DNA of 64,000 nt from Candidatus Hydrogenedentota bacterium (lineage in GTDB: Bacteria; Hydrogenedentota; Hydrogenedentia; Hydrogenedentales; JAEUWI01): NCBI GenBank assembly GCA_016182605.1, contig JACPGE010000036.1:1-64000 (forward strand), given 5' to 3'. Position 1 is the stretch's first letter. Each line of letters begins with the position of its first letter. The position numbers were made by a program, and so were the translations under genes. Shown here piece after piece: positions 57,081-64,000 of the stretch. The notes beneath the pieces are model-generated. The model ran no database searches. It had not been told where the DNA came from and saw only the letters and a program-made list of their open reading frames with translations.

Positions 57081-58148
57081 CGCGCGCCGCTTCCGCGGCT
57101 TTGGCTTGAGCGCCGTACCGGAAGCAGGCTTGCCGGCCTGCAAGGCCCGGGAAATGGCGCGCGCCGGTCTACTTCGCGATTCCGATCGGGTTCCCGTCAA
57201 TGCCGTTACCGTTGACTTGCTCTTGAGCACAGGCTTGGCCTTGGATTCTGTTTGGGGTCTGGCCTTGGGCTTCGCCTTGGGTCCAGCTTTGGGCTTTGCC
57301 TTGAGTTTCGCCTTGGGTCCAGCTTTGGATTTGGTTTTAGCTTGGGAAGCTATTCCGCGCTTCGTATTCTTCCGGTCGCGCCCGGCGGGTTTGGCCGTGC
57401 CGGCCCGCGCCTTTCTCCGGGGCTTTGCCAGCGCGACCGCGCTGGGCCCGGTCTCAAATTCGATGCCGAATATGCCGCTCAGGGCGTCGCTGGAGAGAAC
57501 GTTGTCCGCGATGGCGCGCGCGGCCAGGGGCACCGCCATGTCGACAGCGACCAATTCCTGCGCATCCACATTGCGCAAGACAAAGAGCAATTCGGGTTGT
57601 GTGTCGAGCTTGTTGCCCACGCCGTAAAGGACCGCGGCCACGTGCTTGCACATCGTGGCCCAGTCCGGGCAATTGCACTGGAGCGCGATCTCTTCCGGTT
57701 GGGGAAACAATCCATGCTCCCGGTCGGTCACGACAGTCATGACTTCATTGGAGAGTTTTCCCTGAAGCAACTCCAGCATGGAGCCGATTTGGCCGGCGCA
57801 ATTTTTCTTGATGCGTTTCCAGGCCGCCGGCTTCAATTCCTTGATCTGAATGGAAAGCGTGTAGAGCGAGGAGCCCATGACCAGGGCTTCGATGCGTCCG
57901 GGCTGGATAGCCAAGTGGCAGACGGATCCATTGCGGACGTAGGCGCGTCCTCGGGGCAAGCGGTTCTCAAAGTCGGAGAACGACTCAAGGTGTTCGCACC
58001 AGCCCTTGCCCCAGAAACTGCGGGCGATCGTTTTTCCATCGAGTTCGACTGGCTGGGGCTTCTCGCCCTGTTTGAAGAGCAGCTTCAATTGTTTTTCGGC
58101 ACGGGCACGCCGCTGTGCCACCGGGACATAAGGCCTCCAAAATGACAT
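57078..58148 (-). CDS. SWIM zinc-finger protein with Lys/Ala/Pro-rich tail
   Basis: A 356-residue protein. The N-terminus (SFWRPYVPVAQRRARAEKQL) and a SWIM finger (CNCPDWATMCKHVAAVLYG, pattern CxCxnCxH) match proteins normally encoded beside SNF2-type helicases. Residues about 240-356 are a low-complexity basic tail of repeated KAKPKA/KAGPKA units ending in KPRKRRA, likely disordered and nucleic-acid binding. An AAGGAGG ribosome-binding site touches the first ATG and lies 6 nt before the second, so the second is chosen. It follows the SNF2 gene after 11 bases. Its stop codon TAG is formed by the end of the inverted-repeat element, so the tail may have been longer before. Confidence 0.9.
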   Translation of the reverse strand: MSFWRPYVPVAQRRARAEKQLKLLFKQGEKPQPVELDGKTIARSFWGKGWCEHLESFSDFENRLPRGRAYVRNGSVCHLAIQPGRIEALVMGSSLYTLSIQIKELKPAAWKRIKKNCAGQIGSMLELLQGKLSNEVMTVVTDREHGLFPQPEEIALQCNCPDWATMCKHVAAVLYGVGNKLDTQPELLFVLRNVDAQELVAVDMAVPLAARAIADNVLSSDALSGIFGIEFETGPSAVALAKPRRKARAGTAKPAGRDRKNTKRGIASQAKTKSKAGPKAKLKAKPKAGPKAKPKARPQTESKAKPVLKSKSTVTALTGTRSESRSRPARAISRALQAGKPASGTALKPKPRKRRA

Positions 58149-58159
58149 TGCCATCCTCC

Positions 58160-60835
58160 TTAGATTGCCGCGCGGGTCACGTCGAGGCGGACCAGGTTCA
58201 GCAGTTCATTGTCGGGCAGTTCGGTCAGGTTGAGTTCCCCGCCGCCCGGCAGAATTTCGTGGGCCAATTGCCGTTTTTCTTCGATCAGGGCATCAATATG
58301 CTCTTCCACCGTGCCGCTGGTGATGAATTTGTGAACCAGCACATTTTTTTTCTGGCCGATGCGAAACGCGCGGTCGGTGGCCTGGTTTTCGACGGCGGGG
58401 TTCCACCAGCGGTCAAAGTGAATGACTTGGGAGGCGGCGGTAAGGTTTAAGCCGGTGCCGCCCGCCTTGAGCGAGAGAATAAAGAATGGGGGGCCATCTT
58501 CCTGTTGGAACTGATCCACGATGGTCTTGCGTTTGGCCACGCTGGTGCCCCCGTGCAGCACCAGCCCGTCTCTTTGGAAAACCGGGGCCAGATGGGCCGC
58601 GAGCGGCGCGATAATCTCGCGAAATTGCGTGAATATGAGGACCTTTTCCTGGCGCTCCGCGAGTTCTTCGCAAATCTCCGCGAGGCGGAGAAACTTTCCG
58701 CTGTCTTGGGGATTAAAGTCGTTGTCGCCGCTGAACTGGCTCGGATGGTTGCAGATCTGCTTCAGGCGCATGAGGGATTGCAGCACGAGGCCGCGCCGTG
58801 CGATGCCTTGGGCGGAATCCAGGGCGGCTTTCAGATTGTCGATCGTTTTTTGGTAAAGCTTTACCTGCGTTTTTCCAAGCTGGCAATAGCCCGGTATTTC
58901 CGTCTTCTCCGGCAAATCGGCGATGATCGCTTTGTCCGTCTTCAGGCGGCGCAGGATGTAGGGGCCCACCAGTTGGCGCAATGGGGCAAACTGGTCGCGT
59001 TCCCGCCCTTGCAGGCTCTTGATGAAGGATTTGAAGACGGTGGCGGAACCCAAGAGGCCGGGATTGATGAAATCGAAGAGGGACCACAAATCGCCCATGC
59101 GGTTCTCGACCGGTGTGCCGGTCAGGGCAATGCGCACCTGGGCCTGGAGTCTCTTCACCGCCTTGCTCTGCCGCGTGGCGGGATTCTTGATCGCTTGGGC
59201 TTCATCAAGAATCACCATCCGCCAGTCGAATTGTTCCAGCCAGCCCTGGCGGTCCACCATGGAATATGTCGTAACAACGAGGTCGGCGTTGGCCAGGCGG
59301 CGCGCGGGCGCCTTGGCGATCTTTGCAAGTTCGTCCGGCGGCATCTCGGCCGAATGGAGAAAGACCAGATTGAGGGAGGGTGCGAAGCGCGTGGCTTCGC
59401 TTCTCCAATTGCCGAGGAGTGAAGCCGGCACAATGAGTAAGGAGGGGGCGCGCCGCTTCACACCGGCGCCGCGTTGGCACAATAACAGGGCCAGCACCTG
59501 AATGGTCTTGCCCAGTCCCATGTCGTCGGCCAGACAAGCGCCCAGACCGAGTTCCGACAGAAACCGCAGCCAAGCCAGTCCATCGCGTTGATAGGGGCGC
59601 AGCGTGGCCCGCAGGGCGCCGCCCGGATTGGCCTCATCGAGCCGGCCGGGATCGCGGAGCGCGGAGAGCACTTCTCTCATCTGGCTGCCTGCCGCGATGT
59701 GTACCCAGGAGCGTTCTTGATCGGCCGATGCTTCATGCTTCAGGTCCAGCGGGGCTCCTGCAAGCAAGCGCATACCTTCGACAAAGGAAATCTCCCCGTT
59801 GATGGCCTGATGCTGGAGGGTTTCCCAGTGTTCCACGGCCTCCCGCAGTTTTTCCCGGTCCACTTCCACCCACTGGCCTTTGAGCTGCACCAGACCATCC
59901 TCACCGGCGAGCAGCTCTTTCAGGTCTTGCTTCGAAAGGGTTTCGTCCCCCAGCGCCAGGCGGATGTCAAAGTCCAGCATGGCGCCCACCCCGAGGGTCG
60001 ATTTCTTCTGCTCGCCGATGGTCACTTGGACTTGGGGGCGGGAACGTTTCTGCCACCAGTTGGGCAGGCGAACCGCAAGACCGCTTTCCTCCAGATCCGG
60101 GACGCTGCGGAGGAATTGGTAAGCGCGTTCGGCGGACCAAGCCATGGGCTGGTAGATTTCGCCGGAATCGACGAGGGATTTTACCCAGCCGCATCGGCCT
60201 GTGGCCTGCAAAACGGGCAAGAGCAACTTGATGAGCGCAGGCCGGTTCTTTGTGCCCGTGTATTCTTCGAGGGCCTTGCGCAATGGCAAATGCTTCAGTT
60301 CCCCGCCCGCCCTGAAGCCTGCCGTATAGGTTGCCATGAAGGCAAAGGGCCGCGCCGCATCGCTTTTGTTTTCCGCGAGATGGAAGCAGACCCGGCCCAC
60401 CTGGCGCCACTTCGGCGCGCGATCCGCCAGAAAAGATTCCAGTCCCCCCGCCCGGGTAACGGCGTCATGGACCCAGCAGTCCAGTGCCGTCCAAATCGAT
60501 TGTAGCAAGAGCGGGGAGAGATACTCCCCGCCTTTCATGGGAGGCGCAGCGAAGACCCGGCTCGCGAAGTCCGCGTGCGAGGGCGTCTCAACGGTAAACG
60601 CCGCCGCTTCCGCCGGTATGTGGCACAACCCGGTCAGATAATGCTCGGCGAGTTCCCGCCAGTATTTTGAGGTGGGCGAGGCATCCGCTCGGGACTTCTC
60701 CGCAGCCAGCGTGAAGAGCCCCTCGCACCAATTCGATTCAAAAACACCCTGCAAGGCTGGCGCCGGAGTGGATTCTGTCCCCTCTTCGGATCGATCCCAA
60801 CGCAGGCTTCCACCCGGTGTCAAACGTATTTCCAT
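58160..60835 (-). CDS. SNF2-family DEAD/DEAH-box helicase
   Basis: An 891-residue SWI2/SNF2 ATPase. The N-terminal about 400 residues are a bacterial SNF2-associated region; then the motor: ADDMGLGKTIQVLAL (Walker A), MVILDEAQAIKN (motif II), ALTGTPVENRMGDLW (motif III), VLIFTQFREI (motif IV), LKAGGTGLNLTAAS (V) and ATDRAFRIGQKKNV (VI). Such proteins translocate on DNA or remodel bound proteins, and they often pair with a SWIM-finger protein, as here. The start is uncertain: the internal Met (MEIRLTPGGSLRWD) is chosen; an ATG at 60940 would add 35 residues. Neither has a good ribosome-binding site. No nuclease or methylase is adjacent. Confidence 0.93.
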   Translation of the reverse strand: MEIRLTPGGSLRWDRSEEGTESTPAPALQGVFESNWCEGLFTLAAEKSRADASPTSKYWRELAEHYLTGLCHIPAEAAAFTVETPSHADFASRVFAAPPMKGGEYLSPLLLQSIWTALDCWVHDAVTRAGGLESFLADRAPKWRQVGRVCFHLAENKSDAARPFAFMATYTAGFRAGGELKHLPLRKALEEYTGTKNRPALIKLLLPVLQATGRCGWVKSLVDSGEIYQPMAWSAERAYQFLRSVPDLEESGLAVRLPNWWQKRSRPQVQVTIGEQKKSTLGVGAMLDFDIRLALGDETLSKQDLKELLAGEDGLVQLKGQWVEVDREKLREAVEHWETLQHQAINGEISFVEGMRLLAGAPLDLKHEASADQERSWVHIAAGSQMREVLSALRDPGRLDEANPGGALRATLRPYQRDGLAWLRFLSELGLGACLADDMGLGKTIQVLALLLCQRGAGVKRRAPSLLIVPASLLGNWRSEATRFAPSLNLVFLHSAEMPPDELAKIAKAPARRLANADLVVTTYSMVDRQGWLEQFDWRMVILDEAQAIKNPATRQSKAVKRLQAQVRIALTGTPVENRMGDLWSLFDFINPGLLGSATVFKSFIKSLQGRERDQFAPLRQLVGPYILRRLKTDKAIIADLPEKTEIPGYCQLGKTQVKLYQKTIDNLKAALDSAQGIARRGLVLQSLMRLKQICNHPSQFSGDNDFNPQDSGKFLRLAEICEELAERQEKVLIFTQFREIIAPLAAHLAPVFQRDGLVLHGGTSVAKRKTIVDQFQQEDGPPFFILSLKAGGTGLNLTAASQVIHFDRWWNPAVENQATDRAFRIGQKKNVLVHKFITSGTVEEHIDALIEEKRQLAHEILPGGGELNLTELPDNELLNLVRLDVTRAAI

Positions 60836-61059
60836 CGTGTACCCATGCCACGTGATTGCTGCGGACTGAGCGCCCCCGGATTGGAAAGATCCGGTTCGGG
60901 CGTCACTGACGCAGAAGTCTACCCCAAGTGCGTCCTTCATTTAAAAGATTTTGGGGCCCGGATGCTGCCCCAAAGGCGCGTGCTATCCTGGCGCGGCGGG
61001 GGGATAAGCAAAGATGTGGGGGAGCAAAGCCGAGTGCAACTCAGCGATTTCTCTGGCGC

Positions 61060-61196
61060 GTGGCGATGGTGCTGGCGTTCACCGGGCAGGCTAAATCACG
61101 GGCTGTCTGGCGATGCCGCCGTACATGCCGTGGCCATTGTGGGTGCAAGAAGGGCTTAGGGAACAAAGGCATGGAGCCCGTGACTTATCGGCCTAA
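61060..61196. repeat. Dispersed hairpin module, one arm
   Basis: GGCGATGGTGCTGGCGTTCA and TAAATCACGGGCT (61092-61104), with a mate AGCCCGTGACTTA (61175-61187, one mismatch), match the left arm of the 56698-57080 element in reverse orientation. The element end reads ATCGGCCTAA instead of ATCCGGGCTA. The 525-base gap 60836-61361 holds no gene besides this repeat. Confidence 0.75.
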
Positions 61197-61361
61197 TTGC
61201 AACTTTTCCAACGGGATAGGTATCATACCCCCGAGATCCAGAGCAGCCCGGGGGAAACCGGGAAAACGATGGACAGGGCAGTGAAAATTGCCGTAGCGCC
61301 GCAGTGGCGGGCCGCTTCCCCCAATGTGATGTCTCTTCTTCCCAGAACTGATGGAGCAACG

Positions 61362-62225
61362 ATGAAGATCCTCGGCAACTTGGCAATATACCTGATGTTC
61401 GCCGTGGCGCTGTGCCCGGCGGTGGCGCTGGCCCAGGAAAGCGGTGCGGCCGCCGTGGTGGAAGCCCCGGCCGCCCAGCCGGCGCCGGTAGAAGCGGACG
61501 CGGACGCCGTGGCGGCACCCGTGGACGCGAATGGGACGGCGCCGGAAGCGGCAGCAGCGACGGCGGCACCGGAAGCCGCGGATCCCGCCGTGCAGAATCG
61601 GCTCACGCTGGCGCGCCTCATTGAATTGGGCGGGGTGGTGCTGTGGGTCATTATGGGCTTTGGGTTTGTGGCGGTTGTGTTGACGCTTTATCTTTTGCTG
61701 ACGCTGACGCCGCGGCGCGAGGTGCCGAAGAGCCTGCTCAAGCGCACGCGGGCGCAAATCCGCGCGGGGGACCTGCGCGGCGCGTTTCAGATGTGCCAGG
61801 AGCGGGACGAGTTTATCGCGAATGTGCTGGCGGCGGGGTTGAAGCTGGCGGGGCACGACCGCTTTGTGATCCAGGAGGCGATGGAGAGTGAGGGAGAGCG
61901 CGGGGCGACGGCGCTGTGGCAGCGGATTTCGTATCTGAACAACATTGCTGCGCTTTCGCCGTTGCTGGGCCTTCTGGGCACGGTATGGGGGATGATCCTG
62001 GCGTTTAATGCGATCGCGTATGACAGCGCCCAGGCCAAGAGCATTTCCATGGCGGCGAGCGTTTCCACGGCGATGATCACGACGGCGGCCGGTCTGATAG
62101 TGGCGATACCGGCGCTGTCGATGTACTTCTATTTCCGGGGCCGGGTGATCAAGATCGTGTCGGAAGTGGAGGCGCAGGCGAGCGAGTTTGTGGAACTCAT
62201 CGCGCGGCACAAGGAAGAAGAATAG
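61362..62225 (+). CDS. ExbB/TolQ/MotA-family proton channel protein
   Basis: A 287-residue inner membrane protein of the MotA/TolQ/ExbB family. It begins with a leader-like helix (LGNLAIYLMFAVALCPAVALA), followed by an Ala/Pro-rich periplasmic linker of about 60 residues, then the three family helices: IELGGVVLWVIMGFGFVAVV, AALSPLLGLLGTVWGMILAF and ISMAASVSTAMITTAAGLIV. The latter two hold the conserved proline/glycine and Thr positions of the proton path. With ExbD it converts proton flow into work on an outer membrane or periplasmic partner. TGGAGC lies before the ATG; the longer frame is not plausible. ExbD and a TPR protein follow. Confidence 0.92.
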   Translation: MKILGNLAIYLMFAVALCPAVALAQESGAAAVVEAPAAQPAPVEADADAVAAPVDANGTAPEAAAATAAPEAADPAVQNRLTLARLIELGGVVLWVIMGFGFVAVVLTLYLLLTLTPRREVPKSLLKRTRAQIRAGDLRGAFQMCQERDEFIANVLAAGLKLAGHDRFVIQEAMESEGERGATALWQRISYLNNIAALSPLLGLLGTVWGMILAFNAIAYDSAQAKSISMAASVSTAMITTAAGLIVAIPALSMYFYFRGRVIKIVSEVEAQASEFVELIARHKEEE

Positions 62226-62238
62226 GAACGGCGGCCCC

Positions 62239-62676
62239 ATGCGAATCAGCCGGAAATTTCAGGAAGACGGCGAGGTCATCATGCTGGCCCCGCTCATCGA
62301 TATTGTGTTCATCACGCTGCTTTTTTTCATGGTGACTTCGGTCTATGGGTCGCTGGAGAGCGAGGTGGACATCACGCTGCCCACGGCCGACTCCGCGTTG
62401 CAGTCGGATCGGTTGCAGGGTGAGATCTTCATCAACCTGCGCAGCGACGGCAGCATCGTGGTGAATGACCGCGACATGGATTTGCCGGAATTGCAGGGGG
62501 TGCTGAACGACATTGCGGAGTATTTCCCGGGCGGCTCGGTGATTGTCCGCGGCGACACGAACGCGCAGCTTGGCCGGGCCCTGGCCATACTCGACTGTTG
62601 CCGGAAGGCCGATATTCAGAACGTTTCCTTCGCGGCCCTGGCCCCGGAGAATCCGGAAACGCCAGTGGCGAACTGA
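62239..62676 (+). CDS. ExbD/TolR-family protein
   Basis: A 145-residue protein with one N-terminal helix (MLAPLIDIVFITLLFFMVTS) that holds the conserved proton-carrying Asp in PLIDIVF, and a periplasmic domain with the ExbD/TolR fold (LPTADSALQSDRLQGEIFIN, GGSVIVRGDTNAQLGRALAI). It would form the proton channel with the ExbB-like protein whose gene ends 13 bases upstream. AGGAA lies upstream of the ATG, and a TPR protein gene starts 6 bases after its stop, so these three genes form an operon. Confidence 0.94.
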   Translation: MRISRKFQEDGEVIMLAPLIDIVFITLLFFMVTSVYGSLESEVDITLPTADSALQSDRLQGEIFINLRSDGSIVVNDRDMDLPELQGVLNDIAEYFPGGSVIVRGDTNAQLGRALAILDCCRKADIQNVSFAALAPENPETPVAN

Positions 62677-62682
62677 GAACCC

Positions 62683-64000
62683 ATGCGGATGCAGAACGGA
62701 ATATATCGTTTGACGATCCTGAAGGCACCCTTGCTGGCGCTCGCGCTGTGCGTGCTTGCCGCGCCCGGCATGTATGCGCAGGAACCGGCCCCCGAGCTTG
62801 AATCGCCCGCGCCTGAAGGCAGCGCGGCGGATCAGTCCGCCCCGGATCAGGTGCAGTTCGATTTTGCCAATGGGCTCTTTCACCGCGGCTATCACAAGGA
62901 AGCGGTGGCGGAGTACCGGAAGTACACCGAGACCTATGGCCAGGGCAAAGACCTCCTGCTGGCGTGGCACCGGATGGGCGAGGCGGCGTATGCGGCCCGG
63001 GATCATGAGACCGCGATCGGCGCGATGGAGAAGGTTCTTTCGCTCAATCCTCCTGCCGGCCTGGTCTTGAACGCAAAGCTCACGCTGGGCGAATCGCTCT
63101 TCTTCATGGACCGCTTCGAGGAGTCGCTCACGCATCTGAGCGCCATCATCGCGCAGGAAGCGCCGCCGGAGATATTGGAGCGCGCCCGCTATTACATGGG
63201 CCGGGCGCACTACGCGCTGGGCGCCATGGGGCCTGCGCGGGAGGTGTTGCGCCAGGCGGCGGAGGCCCATCCCGACGGCCCGTTGCACGCCTTTGTGCTC
63301 TTTCAACTGGCCTTTGTGCTGGTGCGCAATGGCGAAGACGAGCAGGCGGCGATTACGTTTTCCGAGGTGGCGGATTCGCAGGCGGACTCGGCGCTGCGGC
63401 AAGAGAGCCGCTACCGCGCGGCGGAGATCTACGACAAGATTGGCTGGTTCAGCACGGCGGTGGGCGCGTACCAGAAATTGAAGGAGGAGTTTCCGGACTC
63501 CGGCTATGCGCGCCGCGCCGACTATGGGCATGCCTGGGCGCTGTATCACGCGGGGAGTTTCGCGGAGGCGCAGGTGATGGTGGAGCGGTATCTGGCGGCC
63601 TTCCCCGATGCGACGGAGGAACTGCCCGGGCTCCACTATTTGCGCGCGAACTGTTTCCAGCAGCAGGGCAAGCTGGACGAGGCCCTTGCGGAGTACATTG
63701 CGATTCGGGAGCGCTTTCCCGAACACAGTTTTGCCGATCGTGCCCGTTACAAGGAGGCCTGGATCTATTTTCTGAAGAACGATATTGCCACGGCGCGCAA
63801 GGACATCACGGCGTACCTCCAGGAACATCCCGAATCGCCGTTCACGGGCGAGGCCGCGTTTCTCCTGGGCAGCATTTTTGTGAAGGAAGGCAACTACGAA
63901 GACGCCTTCGAAGAGTTCCGGCTCGTCTTCGAGCGGTTTCCCGACAGTGAGTTTGGTCCTGAAGCGCTGTACCGCGCGGCGGAGTGCCTTGAGCAGCTCG
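62683..64000 (+). CDS. Exported TPR-repeat protein, truncated by the window end
   Basis: At least 439 codons, open at the window edge. The ATG lies 6 bases after exbD. A signal peptide (LTILKAPLLALALCVLAAPG, ending MYAQ) precedes TPR repeats with the usual helix pairs, such as AVAEYRKYTETYGQGKDLLL, AIGAMEKVLSLNPPAGLVLN and AIRERFPEHSFADRARYKEA. Beta-barrel assembly lipoproteins and YbgF/CpoB-like proteins share this pattern, and CpoB-like proteins work with Tol systems; here the ExbB/ExbD pair upstream suggests a related role. No lipobox is seen. The C-terminal part is missing. Confidence 0.9.
   Translation, partial: MRMQNGIYRLTILKAPLLALALCVLAAPGMYAQEPAPELESPAPEGSAADQSAPDQVQFDFANGLFHRGYHKEAVAEYRKYTETYGQGKDLLLAWHRMGEAAYAARDHETAIGAMEKVLSLNPPAGLVLNAKLTLGESLFFMDRFEESLTHLSAIIAQEAPPEILERARYYMGRAHYALGAMGPAREVLRQAAEAHPDGPLHAFVLFQLAFVLVRNGEDEQAAITFSEVADSQADSALRQESRYRAAEIYDKIGWFSTAVGAYQKLKEEFPDSGYARRADYGHAWALYHAGSFAEAQVMVERYLAAFPDATEELPGLHYLRANCFQQQGKLDEALAEYIAIRERFPEHSFADRARYKEAWIYFLKNDIATARKDITAYLQEHPESPFTGEAAFLLGSIFVKEGNYEDAFEEFRLVFERFPDSEFGPEALYRAAECLEQL

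Noticed and set aside
57240-57350. Possible noncoding minisatellite
   Set aside because: The degenerate repeats stay in frame and encode the KAKPKA-type tail of the SWIM-finger protein.
62197-63828. A 543-codon minus-strand frame opposite ExbD and the TPR gene
   Set aside because: The plus strand encodes clear ExbD and TPR motifs; this frame is rich in Arg, Leu and His with no motif.

Overview
The window looks like part of a GC-rich chromosome from a free-living Gram-negative heterotroph. Its gene mix resembles planctomycete-like lineages and candidate phyla such as Hydrogenedentota: several secreted formylglycine-type sulfatases, Tat-exported Gfo/Idh/MocA oxidoreductases, HEAT-repeat proteins with a C-terminal cytochrome c, ceramidase-like hydrolases and ExbB/ExbD with TPR proteins. 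This placement is inferred from gene content only; no rRNA or tRNA gene was seen.

Layout. 0.4-7.1 kb: an Old Yellow Enzyme reductase, a sulfatase, a secreted DUF255 thioredoxin-domain protein, a small ORF, an RRM RNA-binding protein and the C-terminal remnant of a second sulfatase. 7.7-12.8 kb: two overlapping hybrid histidine kinases. 12.8-16.2 kb: two Tat-exported sulfatases and a chimeric ORF joining a sulfatase Tat leader to a winged helix. 16.3-23.0 kb: biotin genes bioF-bioD-bioA, then small ORFs and repeats, then bioB. 23.0-28.0 kb: a DJ-1/PfpI protein and a ceramidase-like/C45 Ntn-hydrolase fusion. 28.1-31.1 kb: a two-gene unit of a TIR-like effector protein and a DUF711 protein, bordered by a dispersed repeat. 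31.1-42.0 kb: a Na/Pi symporter with a lipoprotein ectodomain, a second ceramidase-like protein, a MacB/SpoIIM-like membrane protein, an AidB-type acyl-CoA dehydrogenase, an oxidoreductase and a HEAT/discoidin protein. 42.5-50.6 kb: an adrenodoxin-reductase-type flavoprotein, then a minus-strand cluster for haem A synthesis and cytochrome oxidase assembly (ctaA, ctaB, SCO1, DUF420) with a HEAT-cytochrome c and a cupredoxin upstream. 50.7-60.8 kb: a phosphodiesterase of the alkaline-phosphatase superfamily, two TlpA-like thioredoxins, a large ankyrin lipoprotein, an inverted-repeat element, and a SWIM-finger plus SNF2 helicase pair. 61.3-64 kb: ExbB, ExbD and a TPR protein that runs off the end.

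How the genes work together. The sulfatases need formylglycine activation by an enzyme not in the window. The bio genes cover the four steps from pimeloyl thioester to biotin. The cta cluster makes haem A and loads copper onto an oxidase whose subunits lie elsewhere. The best candidate for an undescribed system is the TIR-like/DUF711 unit: the TIR-like domain carries the NADase-type glutamate, its C-terminus is an internal duplication resembling Lrp/AsnC ligand-binding modules, and its partner is a family normally paired with a small ACT-domain protein. Noncoding DNA is rich in structured repeats: 9-bp tandem arrays at four or more sites, one forming a terminator; a 383-bp inverted-repeat element whose ends supply the stop codons of both flanking genes; and other inverted or tandem repeats.
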